DNA of 64,000 bases from Bog-756 sp963845485 (GTDB taxonomy: Bacteria > Actinomycetota > Acidimicrobiia > Acidimicrobiales > RAAP-2), in contig CAWJSI010000014.1 of the NCBI GenBank assembly GCA_963845485.1, forward strand, positions 434,001 to 498,000, in the 5' to 3' direction. A program made the position numbers and the translations under genes. Under the pieces are notes generated by a model, which searched no databases, was not told where the DNA came from, and worked only from the letters and a program-made list of their open reading frames with translations. Every line of letters starts with the position of its first letter. Within the stretch, counting starts at the first letter, position 1. Of this stretch, positions 16,664-24,735 are shown piece after piece.

Positions 16664-18150
16664 CCCTCCTCACCGAGGCCACCTACCCGCACAAGTCGGG
16701 CGGGGTCAGCGTGTGGTGCGATCAGCTCATTCGCGGGCTGAACTCCCACCGCTTCACGGTCCACGCCATCACCCCCGGGGACGACAACGAGATCATCTGG
16801 GACATCCCCGACAACGTCACCGACATCCAGTCCGTTCCTCTGTGGGGAGCTGAGGCGCCCGTCAAGCACCCACTGCACCACTCGAGCGAACTCCGCTCCG
16901 CCTTCCAGACCCTGGCCGAGTCCTTGGCCCGGTCGGATGGTGAGGCCCAGTTCCTCGACGGCCTTCACCAGCTCTACTTGTTGGCCCAAGAGGCCCCCAT
17001 GGCCGGCGCCCTCCGTACGAGGGAGTCGCTCCAGGTACTTCTCGGCACGATGCGCGACACGACACCGGGCGACCGAGCGTTTGTCTCCGATGTCGGCCCG
17101 GTCACCGTGCACGACGCCAGCCAGGTCCTGCATCACCTCGACCATCTGCTGCGTCCCCTCTACGCCCCACCGGCCCGTGCCGATCTGTCGCACGCCTCGG
17201 CCAATGGACTCTCCGTCTTGATGGCTCTGAGCGCCCACTGGTCCTACGAAACGCCCTTGGTGCTCAGCGAGCACGGCATCTACCTCCGCGAGCGCTACTT
17301 CTCCTATTCGCCCGACAAATACTCGTTCGCCGTCCGTTCGCTGATGCTCCGCTTCTACAAGCACCTGGCGTGGGCCGGCTACCAGATCGCAGGCTCCATC
17401 GCTCCGGTCTGTGAGTACAACCGCCGGTGGCAGGAGGCCAACGGGGCTGCTCCCGAGCGCATTCAGACCATCTACAACGGCGTCGACACGAACCACTTCA
17501 CCGCCGCCGCGGCCGAGCCCGAGGTTCCCACCTTGGTCTGGATGGGACGCATTGGGCCCCTGAAGGACGTCGTCACATTGATCGAGGCGTTCGCCTTGGT
17601 GCGCGCCGAGATTCCCTCTGCCCGACTCCGGATGTACGGGGGTGTCTCCGAGGAGAACCGGGCCTACTTCGACCGGTGCGTTGCCCTGCGGGATCGCCTC
17701 GGCTTGACGGACTGCGCCACCTTCGAGGGTCAGACCGACTCGGTGGTGGAGGCCTACCACTCCGGACATGTGGTGCTGCTCACGAGCATCTCGGAGGGGT
17801 TCCCCTACAGCCTCATCGAGGCCATGGCCTCGGGCATGGCCACGGTGGCCACCGATGTGGGCGGGGTGGCCGAAGCCTCCGGAGACGCCGGACTGATCGT
17901 GCCCCCGCAGAGTCCAAAGCGCACGGCGGACGCATGCATCCGGTTGCTCACCGACCCTGAGTACCGGCGCTCGGTCGCCACCGCCGCTCGTGACCGTGTG
18001 CTCGCCAAGTTCACGCTCGAACAGAATCTGGCCGACTACCGCGGCGTCTACCAGGCCGTGTTCGATCAGAGTGCCGGTGCCCAGGTACGGGCGGAGTTCC
18101 GAGAGTTGGCCACCCAGCCGGGTGACGAGATGCTGTCGGCGGCCTCCTGA
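16654..18150 (+). CDS. pelF: PelF-type glycosyltransferase (GT4)
   Basis: A 498-residue cytosolic retaining glycosyltransferase. Pel-specific signs are the N-terminal LLTEATYPHKSGGVSVW (residues 5-21), the DUF3492-type middle and SEHGIYLRER (204-213). The GT4 C-terminal domain has YNGVD (273-277), WMGRIGPLKD and the EX7E-like SEGFPYSLIEAMA (379-391). PelF polymerises UDP-activated GalNAc/GlcNAc in the Pel system. It is first gene of a tight operon, with its TGA overlapping the next ATG (TGATG). GAGGTGG precedes the start. Confidence 0.9.
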   Translation: MDIALLTEATYPHKSGGVSVWCDQLIRGLNSHRFTVHAITPGDDNEIIWDIPDNVTDIQSVPLWGAEAPVKHPLHHSSELRSAFQTLAESLARSDGEAQFLDGLHQLYLLAQEAPMAGALRTRESLQVLLGTMRDTTPGDRAFVSDVGPVTVHDASQVLHHLDHLLRPLYAPPARADLSHASANGLSVLMALSAHWSYETPLVLSEHGIYLRERYFSYSPDKYSFAVRSLMLRFYKHLAWAGYQIAGSIAPVCEYNRRWQEANGAAPERIQTIYNGVDTNHFTAAAAEPEVPTLVWMGRIGPLKDVVTLIEAFALVRAEIPSARLRMYGGVSEENRAYFDRCVALRDRLGLTDCATFEGQTDSVVEAYHSGHVVLLTSISEGFPYSLIEAMASGMATVATDVGGVAEASGDAGLIVPPQSPKRTADACIRLLTDPEYRRSVATAARDRVLAKFTLEQNLADYRGVYQAVFDQSAGAQVRAEFRELATQPGDEMLSAAS

Positions 18151-19601
18151 TGAGTGGGCCCGAGATGCGATCACAGGCCGAGACGGCCGGTAGCGAAGCC
18201 CGCCTGCTGTCGGGGGCGGAGCGACTCGACCGCATCACCTCATGGGTGTCCGACGACCCCATGCTGTCGGTGGCCTGTGCCGCTGCCGTCGACCCGGTGG
18301 AGATCGCCGCCCGTCTCGAGTCCCACGGGGTCAGCAGCCAAGTGGCGGTGGACACCTTCGGCTACGACGACGTGTTCAGCACGGCCCAGGCCGTTTACTC
18401 CGTGTTGCCGTTCCACGAGGTCGAGCCACCCGACCCGGAGGTTCCCGACAAGGGTGGACCGGTAGACCTGCTGCGCGGCGCGCTCTACGCCCTGCCCGCC
18501 CTGTTCCTCCCGGTGGTGGTCAGCGGATTCAACCTTCGGCTGAGCTGGTGGGTACTGCCCGTGGGTCTGACCGTGGCCTGGGGTACCAATCAGGCCGCCG
18601 CCACCTGTGCGTGGACCTTGGCCGGTCGTAAGGACTCCCGGAGCGACGCTCTCGTAGCTCTCAGCACGCTGCTCGTCACCGTTCTGGCGTGCCTGGCCGC
18701 TGCTGTGGTGGCGTGCTGGGCCATCGGAGGGAACGGGTCAAGCGCTCTCACCGTCGGAGTCATCGGCGCCTACGTGGCCGCCAGCGCCATCTTGGTGTTC
18801 CAGCGGTCGGACCTTTGGCTGGCCCTCTGCATGGTGCCGGCCGCCGTGGGCTCGCTCCTGACGCTCGGACACCTCCCCCTCACCGTCTCCTCGACGACGG
18901 CGGCATGGTGCGTGGTGGCGACGGTGACGCTGGCGTCGCTCGTGGCCAATCGCTACCTGTTCGCTCACCGCTGGCGGCGACCCGACCTGGCCCGTGCCAC
19001 GTGGATCGAAGCGACCAAGTTCCTTGCCTACGGCGTCAGCTGTGGACTGTTGCTGTCGGTACTCATCGGCTTCGCCAGTGGGGTGAACGGCAGTGCCCGT
19101 GCCCTGACCATCGCCGTGTGGCCGTTGCTGTTGACCCTAGGGCTGATGGAGTGGCAGCTGCGGACGTTCCGGAGTCGGGCCACTCGTGCGCTCAGCTCGA
19201 GTTTCGACCTCGACGACTTCGGGCGACGGGTCGGGCGCGCCTTCCGCCGCTCGATCGTGCTCTATGTGGGAGCACTCGCCATCCTCTCTGCGGGCTGCGT
19301 CGTCCTCGGCGAGCTCCATCACCTTCCCGAGGTTCCCCTCCTGCTCGCTGCGGTCGGTGCCCTGGGTGTCGCCTTTTTCATGGCGCTCCTCCTGGCCTGC
19401 GCCGGGCGGATCAACCTGGTCCTGCGGTGCTGGGCGGCCACCTTCATCGTCCTCGGCGGAGCCCTGATCGCCGATCAACAGATCCGCGGCCATGTCGCCT
19501 CCATGGACGGTCTGATCTCGCTCCTGGTGGCTACCGGCACGGCCATCGTCTTGTTCCTCGTCCTGGCCCGCTCCGTGCTGGCCTCACCCCTGAGCTACTG
19601 A
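18150..19601 (+). CDS. Twelve-helix membrane protein in the PelG position
   Basis: A 483-residue protein with a cytosolic N-terminal region of about 105 residues (including AARLESHGVSSQVAVDTFGYDD cut short here as SHGVSSQVAVDTFGY) and about 12 hydrophobic helices from residue 108 to the end. PelG, the MATE-like partner of PelF, also has about 12 helices and is normally adjacent. I therefore infer an export role, but I see no residue-level signature that proves PelG homology. TGATG overlaps occur at both ends, so it is translationally coupled to pelF and the epimerase gene. Confidence 0.6.
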   Translation: MSGPEMRSQAETAGSEARLLSGAERLDRITSWVSDDPMLSVACAAAVDPVEIAARLESHGVSSQVAVDTFGYDDVFSTAQAVYSVLPFHEVEPPDPEVPDKGGPVDLLRGALYALPALFLPVVVSGFNLRLSWWVLPVGLTVAWGTNQAAATCAWTLAGRKDSRSDALVALSTLLVTVLACLAAAVVACWAIGGNGSSALTVGVIGAYVAASAILVFQRSDLWLALCMVPAAVGSLLTLGHLPLTVSSTTAAWCVVATVTLASLVANRYLFAHRWRRPDLARATWIEATKFLAYGVSCGLLLSVLIGFASGVNGSARALTIAVWPLLLTLGLMEWQLRTFRSRATRALSSSFDLDDFGRRVGRAFRRSIVLYVGALAILSAGCVVLGELHHLPEVPLLLAAVGALGVAFFMALLLACAGRINLVLRCWAATFIVLGGALIADQQIRGHVASMDGLISLLVATGTAIVLFLVLARSVLASPLSY

Positions 19602-20524
19602 TGACCCGCTACCTCCTCCTAGGCGCCAACGGGTTCCTCGGGCGCCACGTCCGACGGGCCATCCACCAGGTCGACCGGGCCGCCTACGTGGTGGCGGTCA
19701 GCGGGCACCGGTCGCTTCCTCCGGATGCGTCGGGGTGCCACTGGCAGCAGATCGATCTCGTCCGGGCCTCGACACAAGACGTCGGCCAACTGCTCGACTT
19801 CAGCAAGCCCGACGTGGTCGTCAACTGCGTAGGGTGCACTTCGGGCTCGATTGAGCAGCTGGAGGCGGTCAACGTCTCGGTGGTCCGGAGGCTGCTCGAC
19901 GCACTGGCCCAGACCCAGCCGAAGCGCCTGGTCCATGTCGGGAGCGCCGCGGAGTACGGAACCCAGCCCCAAGGCGTGGCGTTCGCTGAATCGGCAATCG
20001 CCCGCCCCGTCGGGGATTACGGCCGCACCAAACTCGTCGCCACCGATCTGATCACCGAGCGGGTGGCCCGCGGGGACGTCGATGCCACCGTCCTGCGGGT
20101 ATTCGATCCGGTGGGTCCCGGCTCTCCCGGACATTCACTGGCCGGGATGGCCGTCCGTGAGATCGGCCGGGCACTCGAAGCCGAGGCCAGCTTTGTCACC
20201 CTCGGCCAGCTGAGCTCGTGCCGGGACTTCTTGGCCGCATCGGACGTGGCCGACGCCGTGCTCCGGGCCGCTCACAGCACCGGTGTGCCGCCCCTCTTGA
20301 ATGTGGGCCGGGGCGTCGCCACGTCGGGCCGCTCGCTGGTCGAGCTCCTCGCCGCCGCGGCCCGATTCGAGGGAGACATCTTCGAGTCGCGTGGCGGAGC
20401 CGCTCACGCTACCCAGGTGGTCTGGCAACAGGCCGATCTCACGCTCATTCGCCGTCATCTTCATTGGGTCCCAACCACGTCAATCGCCGAGGCCGTACGC
20501 GACCTCTGGCAGTCAGGAAGCTGA
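19601..20524 (+). CDS. NAD-dependent sugar-nucleotide epimerase (extended SDR)
   Basis: A 307-residue extended short-chain dehydrogenase. The NAD-binding GANGFLG is at residues 8-14, and the catalytic Ser115 (VGSAAEYG) and Tyr140/Lys144 (DYGRTK) are present. Fungal GAG synthesis uses a Glc/GlcNAc C4-epimerase (Uge3), and the Pel pathway can use PelX. By analogy this enzyme probably supplies UDP-GalNAc for PelF, though dehydratase or reductase activity is not excluded. The ATG overlaps the preceding TGA, and glmS begins 4 nt after its stop. Reading frames extending upstream of 19601 lie inside the previous gene. Confidence 0.82.
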   Translation: MTRYLLLGANGFLGRHVRRAIHQVDRAAYVVAVSGHRSLPPDASGCHWQQIDLVRASTQDVGQLLDFSKPDVVVNCVGCTSGSIEQLEAVNVSVVRRLLDALAQTQPKRLVHVGSAAEYGTQPQGVAFAESAIARPVGDYGRTKLVATDLITERVARGDVDATVLRVFDPVGPGSPGHSLAGMAVREIGRALEAEASFVTLGQLSSCRDFLAASDVADAVLRAAHSTGVPPLLNVGRGVATSGRSLVELLAAAARFEGDIFESRGGAAHATQVVWQQADLTLIRRHLHWVPTTSIAEAVRDLWQSGS

Positions 20525-20527
20525 ATC

Positions 20528-22372
20528 ATGTGCGGAATCATCGGAGTCACCGGAGTCGACGATGCCCTGCCCCTGCTGCTCGAGGGACTCGGCCGACTGG
20601 AGTATCGCGGGTACGACTCGGCTGGCGTGGCCCTCATCCACGGCACCGAGCTGTGGCGTAATCGGGCAGCTGACGGCACCCATTCGGTGGGTGACCTCCG
20701 GCCCTTTGGGGAGGATGCGCCCGCACCCTGCGGCAGTGGGATCGGACATACGCGGTGGGCCACCCACGGGAAGCCCACGACCGTGAACGCCCACCCCCAC
20801 CTCGACTGCAGCGGTCGGCTGGCCCTCGTCCACAACGGCATCATCGAGAACTACGACGAGATCGCCAGCGAGCTCGAGGCCGAAGGCCATGTGCTGGTGT
20901 CGGAGACTGATTCCGAGGTGCTGGCTCATCTGGTCGAAAAGCAGATGGCCGCCGGGTCCACCTTGACTTACAGCTTGCGTTGGGCCCTCCGCCTCGTGCG
21001 CGGCACCTTCGCCGTGGCTGCTGTCCACGCTGACGAGCCCGACCTGGTCGTGGCGGCCAGGCGAGTATCACCGCTCATCGTCGGGGTCGGCGAGGGAGCG
21101 ACCTATCTGGCTTCGGACATCCCCGCCCTCATCGGTCTAACCCGTGACCTGTTCACGTTGGAGGACGACCAGCTCGTGGAGCTCCGCCCCGGGGGCGTCG
21201 TGGTGACGGGTCTTGACGGCCACTGCGCAGAACCCAAGGCCCTGACCATCGACTGGGATGTCGAGGCCTCGCGGCAGGGAGGGTACGACGACTTCATGAC
21301 CAAGGAGATCCACGAACAGCCCGACGCCATTGCCGACACGCTGGCCGGTCACCGTCAGTCTGACGGGACGCTCGTCCTCGATTCCGCCGCCGCACTGAGC
21401 ACCCAGGATCTCCGAGACATTGAACGGGTCTGCATCGTGGCTTGCGGGAGCAGCTTCCACGCGGCCATGGTGGCCAAGTACGCCATCGAGAAGTGGGCCC
21501 GTCTGCCCACCGAGGTCGACATCGCCAGTGAGTTCCGCTATCGGAGTCCCATCCTCGACCACCGCACCTTGACCATCGGGGTGAGCCAGTCTGGCGAGAC
21601 GGTGGACACCCTGCAGGGGTTGCGTGCGGCCCGTGAGTCGGGCTCCAAGGTGCTCGTCATCTCCAATGTGGTCGACTCATCGATGACCCGCGAGGCCGAC
21701 GGTGTGCTCTACACCCACGCCGGCCCCGAGATCGGGGTGGCGGCCACCAAGACCCACCTGACCCAGATCGTGGCGCTCCAGATGCTGGCGCTCGTGCTGG
21801 CCCAGGCCCGTCAGGCCATGACGGTGGCAGCCACCGACGAGATCATGCAGCAGATGTTGGGACTTCCCGATGTGCTCGACAAGGTGCTCGAGCGGACCAA
21901 GGACGTGGCTGAGGTGGCACAAGAGCTCACCGAGGCACGCGACTTCTTCTACCTCGGGCGTCATGTGGGCCATCCGGTGGCCATGGAAGGGGCGCTCAAG
22001 TTGAAGGAGATCTCTTACCTTCGGGCGGAGGGCTATCCGGCCGGCGAACTGAAGCACGGTCCCATTGCCCTCATCGAGCCGGGGACGGTGGTGGTCGGTG
22101 TGGCCACTCGCAACTGTCTGTGGGAGAAGATGTGCTCGAATATCCAGGAGGTCAAGAGCCGAGGGGCCACGATCGTGCTGGTGGCCAACGACGGCGACCA
22201 CCAGGCCGCCGACCTCGCCGATCACGTCCTGTGGGTGCCGTCAGTCGAGCCCATGCTGTCGCCGGTGGTCGACGCGCTGCCCCTGCAGTTCCTGGCCTAC
22301 TGGCTGGCTCAGGCCCACGGCCTGGACGTGGACCGGCCCCGCAACCTGGCCAAGACCGTGACCGTGGAGTAG
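20528..22372 (+). CDS. glmS: Glutamine--fructose-6-phosphate aminotransferase
   Basis: A 614-residue amidotransferase making glucosamine-6-phosphate from fructose-6-phosphate and glutamine. The N-terminal Ntn hydrolase starts MCGIIGV, with Cys2 as nucleophile, and includes GHTRWATHG. Two SIS isomerase domains follow (VACGSSFHA, VSQSGETVDT, then LGRHVGHPVAMEGALKLKE). It ends with the usual AKTVTVE. It is the last gene of the pelF operon, 3 nt after the epimerase gene. Its place there suggests it is a dedicated precursor-supply copy. Whether another glmS exists in the genome cannot be seen. Confidence 0.95.
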   Translation: MCGIIGVTGVDDALPLLLEGLGRLEYRGYDSAGVALIHGTELWRNRAADGTHSVGDLRPFGEDAPAPCGSGIGHTRWATHGKPTTVNAHPHLDCSGRLALVHNGIIENYDEIASELEAEGHVLVSETDSEVLAHLVEKQMAAGSTLTYSLRWALRLVRGTFAVAAVHADEPDLVVAARRVSPLIVGVGEGATYLASDIPALIGLTRDLFTLEDDQLVELRPGGVVVTGLDGHCAEPKALTIDWDVEASRQGGYDDFMTKEIHEQPDAIADTLAGHRQSDGTLVLDSAAALSTQDLRDIERVCIVACGSSFHAAMVAKYAIEKWARLPTEVDIASEFRYRSPILDHRTLTIGVSQSGETVDTLQGLRAARESGSKVLVISNVVDSSMTREADGVLYTHAGPEIGVAATKTHLTQIVALQMLALVLAQARQAMTVAATDEIMQQMLGLPDVLDKVLERTKDVAEVAQELTEARDFFYLGRHVGHPVAMEGALKLKEISYLRAEGYPAGELKHGPIALIEPGTVVVGVATRNCLWEKMCSNIQEVKSRGATIVLVANDGDHQAADLADHVLWVPSVEPMLSPVVDALPLQFLAYWLAQAHGLDVDRPRNLAKTVTVE

Positions 22373-22385
22373 GGCTCGGAACCGA

Positions 22386-23570
22386 TCAGCGGCAGGGAGT
22401 TCGCCCACCGCTGAGCGCCACGTCCATTTTCAGGGCGTCCTCATCGGCGCGGTTGGCCGCAGGGCAGAACTGGGTGGGGGCCAGGGAGTACTCGACCTCG
22501 AGTACGGCCTTGCCGGCCGAGGCAAAGGGGTCGAACGAACTGCACGTGTCGTACTGGTGGCACTGCTCGTCGAGCGCGAAGTCCGCCGAAGGCTGCATCG
22601 AGGCCGCGAAACTCGGGTCGTCCCCGTTCTTCAGGCCCCAGGCCATCCCGAGGCTGTGGGCGTAGACCGCCAGGGTGGTGTCATAACGCACGTTTTCTAC
22701 CTGGGAGATGGCGAAGCCGGTGCTGTCGGTGTAGCTGTCGTCGATATCCGGCTCGACGGCGTCGAACCCCTTGGCCGCGCACATGGCGATGCGCGCCTCG
22801 ACGACACGGGTCACGGTGGCGTCACCGATGTTCAGGTAGCGCTCGGACGGATAGCCCGAAACCGGGGTGCCCAGGTCGGCCCCAGGGAACTGCGCATAGT
22901 CGGATCGATAGGACTCTGCCGCACCGACCTCGATGTAACAGATCACGTGGTCACCGCGCGCGTGAAGGGCGCTCACCGTGGCCGGGGTGTTGTCGAAGCC
23001 GTCGATGTCATAGACGGAGGGGCCGGGGGCCGGGGCACCCAGGTAGGTGGAGGCACCGGTGCCCATGTCGCTCGAACTGGCCAGGTTGAGCGGGTGGTCC
23101 AGTTCCCACTGCCAGGACAGCGTGGCCGGCGGTCGCCACCACGAGGCGGTCGTTCCTGGAGCCCCCGGGCCGGTGCTTGGCGCCCCCGGTCGGGAAGTGG
23201 TGGTCGCGGTGGGTCGGGTGGTGGTCGAAGTCCCCGGGGATCCTGCCCCTGGGGTGACGGGCCCGGAGGTGGTGGTCGTACCCGACGCGCCCACTCCACC
23301 ACTCGAGCTCTCCGGGGCACGGCCTCGGCCCGACCGGTGGGTGGCGCTGGTGCTGCAGCCGCTCGGTGGGCCACACGAGGCTTGTCCGCCGCCCGGTGGG
23401 GACGGCGCTGCTGCATCCGGTGTGGACTTGGCGACCTCGGGCCCGGGCCCACGGGCCGGCGAGGTCCGGTGGCCCTCAGGCGTGTACGCCGTGGCTGTCG
23501 ACACCGTGAGGACAACGACGAGCACAAAAGCGCTCACCAGTACAGCCATCAACCTGCTTCGTCTGCCCAC
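22386..23570 (-). CDS. Exported endo-alpha-1,4-polygalactosaminidase-like hydrolase (GH114, Ega3-like)
   Basis: A 394-residue protein with an N-terminal signal or anchor helix (LVSAFVLVVVLTVSTATA), then about 110 residues of Pro/Ser/Thr/Gly-rich linker and a TIM-barrel from about residue 150. GH114 signs are WQWELD, YDIDGFDN (187-194), VICYIEVGAAESYR (209-222), FDAVEPDIDDSYTD (269-282) and LDEQCHQYD (333-341). Glu273/Asp275 and Glu335 are likely active-site acids. The family cleaves alpha-1,4-galactosamine polymers. It converges on glmS with a 13-nt gap. A GAGGGG site precedes the GTG start. Confidence 0.85.
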   Translation of the reverse strand: MGRRSRLMAVLVSAFVLVVVLTVSTATAYTPEGHRTSPARGPGPEVAKSTPDAAAPSPPGGGQASCGPPSGCSTSATHRSGRGRAPESSSGGVGASGTTTTSGPVTPGAGSPGTSTTTRPTATTTSRPGAPSTGPGAPGTTASWWRPPATLSWQWELDHPLNLASSSDMGTGASTYLGAPAPGPSVYDIDGFDNTPATVSALHARGDHVICYIEVGAAESYRSDYAQFPGADLGTPVSGYPSERYLNIGDATVTRVVEARIAMCAAKGFDAVEPDIDDSYTDSTGFAISQVENVRYDTTLAVYAHSLGMAWGLKNGDDPSFAASMQPSADFALDEQCHQYDTCSSFDPFASAGKAVLEVEYSLAPTQFCPAANRADEDALKMDVALSGGRTPCR

Positions 23571-23714
23571 GATGCCCCTCTATCGCCTGCCCACTCCAGT
23601 GTCGCACCGAACCGACGAAACTGCACACGGGTCAGGGCAAATCCGAGGGTATCCGGAGCCAAAACCCGGGGATGGGGAACAAGATCCAGGGTAGTGAGGG
23701 CGTCTGTGCCTCCC

Positions 23715-23720
23715 TACACT
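23715..23720 (+). promoter_or_regulatory. -10 box of leaderless promoter for the sph3 leader
   Basis: TACACT lies 7 nt before the ATG at 23728, so transcription should begin at or next to that codon. The identical hexamer and spacing occur at 41774-41779. Confidence 0.5.
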
Positions 23721-23727
23721 TGTTGGC

Positions 23728-23760
23728 ATGGGCAGGGTGCGACGACGACGCTTCCGCTGA
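23728..23760 (+). CDS. Possible 10-residue leader peptide (MGRVRRRRFR)
   Basis: A leaderless ATG opens the ten-codon frame MGRVRRRRFR, whose TGA overlaps the ATG of the spherulin-4-like gene (TGATG). The peptide is strongly basic, with six Arg. Translation of the main gene may depend on ribosomes finishing this frame. It is inferred from promoter spacing and overlap only. Confidence 0.4.
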   Translation: MGRVRRRRFR

Positions 23761-24695
23761 TGTCCACGCCCAAGCGAAGATATCTCGCCGCAGCGTCGGT
23801 GCTCGTCGTGGTGTTGGCCACGGCAGTCGGATGGCTCTTGCTACCATCGCCGTCCATCGCTGACACCTCGCCTGCTGTCCCCCCTTCGCCACCCCTCGTC
23901 CAGCATCTCGCCGTTCCGGCCTATGCCAATCCGGTCGCCGAGGCGGCCTCGTGGACGCAGCTTGCGGCGTCCCGGTCCGGCTCGGTCGGGGTGGTGGTGG
24001 CCAACGTGGCCAACGGCCCAGGTTCGCGACCCGAAGCAGACTGGTCCGCGGTTATCCACTCCGCCCACGCCTCGGGCACCAGGGTGCTCGGTTATGTGGA
24101 CACCGGCTATCTGGGCAGTCCCTCCCTCGCCAACCCGGACGGCCTACCCACCCGGACGGGGGCGTTCGGTCGTCAGGCGTGGCTGTCCCAGATTCAATCC
24201 GACATCGATGCGTGGTACCAGTACTACGGGAGCGATCTCGGTGGGGTCTTCCTCGACGAGAGCACGAGCGCCTGTGGTTCCCCGTCGGGACCCGACCAGT
24301 ACGTGGCCGAGTACCGGATGCTGCGAACGCGCCTGCGCCACGAGCATCCCGGTGCCGTGACGGTGCTCAACCCCGGCATCGCCGTGCCGGAGTGCTACAG
24401 CGACGCCGCCGACACGCTGGTGACCTTCGAGGGAAGCTACGCCAACTATGTCGGTGCTCCCGACAGCCAGGGACAGGACTACGAGCCGATGCATTGGACA
24501 CCGGCTGATCCAGCCCAGATCTGGCACATCGTCTACGGGGCCACGACCACCGCGTCCATGGAGCACGCTATGGACCTCAGCAAGAAGCGTGGCGCCGGCT
24601 ACGTCTACGTCACCGACGCCGGACTGCCCAATCCGTTCGGCTCCCTCCCGTCACCCGACTACTGGGCGTCCGAGGTGGCCATGCTCGCCGGGTGA
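23760..24695 (+). CDS. Spherulin-4-like glycoside hydrolase (GH135, Sph3-like)
   Basis: A 311-residue exported protein with an N-terminal signal/anchor (residues 8-35) and a single TIM-barrel-like domain. Family signs are LAVPAYANP at strand 1, RVLGYVDTGYL (108-118), GGVFLDES with Asp166-Glu167, TVLNPG (201-206) and VTFEGSYANY with Glu224. The DE pair and the later Glu match the acidic residues thought to act in fungal Sph3, which hydrolyses GAG and is needed to make it. Longer upstream reading is antisense to the GH114 gene and is rejected. No own ribosome site; see the leader ORF. Confidence 0.82.
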   Translation: MSTPKRRYLAAASVLVVVLATAVGWLLLPSPSIADTSPAVPPSPPLVQHLAVPAYANPVAEAASWTQLAASRSGSVGVVVANVANGPGSRPEADWSAVIHSAHASGTRVLGYVDTGYLGSPSLANPDGLPTRTGAFGRQAWLSQIQSDIDAWYQYYGSDLGGVFLDESTSACGSPSGPDQYVAEYRMLRTRLRHEHPGAVTVLNPGIAVPECYSDAADTLVTFEGSYANYVGAPDSQGQDYEPMHWTPADPAQIWHIVYGATTTASMEHAMDLSKKRGAGYVYVTDAGLPNPFGSLPSPDYWASEVAMLAG

Positions 24696-24698
24696 GCG

Positions 24699-24721
24699 CC
24701 CGATCGAGTGAAGCGATCGGG
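24699..24721. terminator. Hairpin between convergent sph3-like and LuxR genes
   Basis: CCCGATCG-N7-CGATCGGG, an 8-bp perfect stem, lies 3 nt after the sph3-like stop and 14 nt beyond the end of the minus-strand regulator. It could serve both directions. Confidence 0.5.
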
Positions 24722-24735
24722 GCCGGCCCGCGGGG

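Noticed and set aside
16432..18174. 580-codon open frame antisense to pelF
   Set aside because: pelF motifs are unmistakable on the plus strand, and the antisense product has no recognisable fold.
18689..19600. Upstream in-frame extension of the epimerase by about 300 codons
   Set aside because: It lies inside the 12-helix membrane protein gene in another frame. GANGFLG begins just after the ATG at 19601.
22557..23759. Upstream in-frame extension of the sph3-like gene by about 400 codons
   Set aside because: It is antisense to the GH114 gene. The signal-peptide start at 23760 and the promoter at 23715 define the gene.
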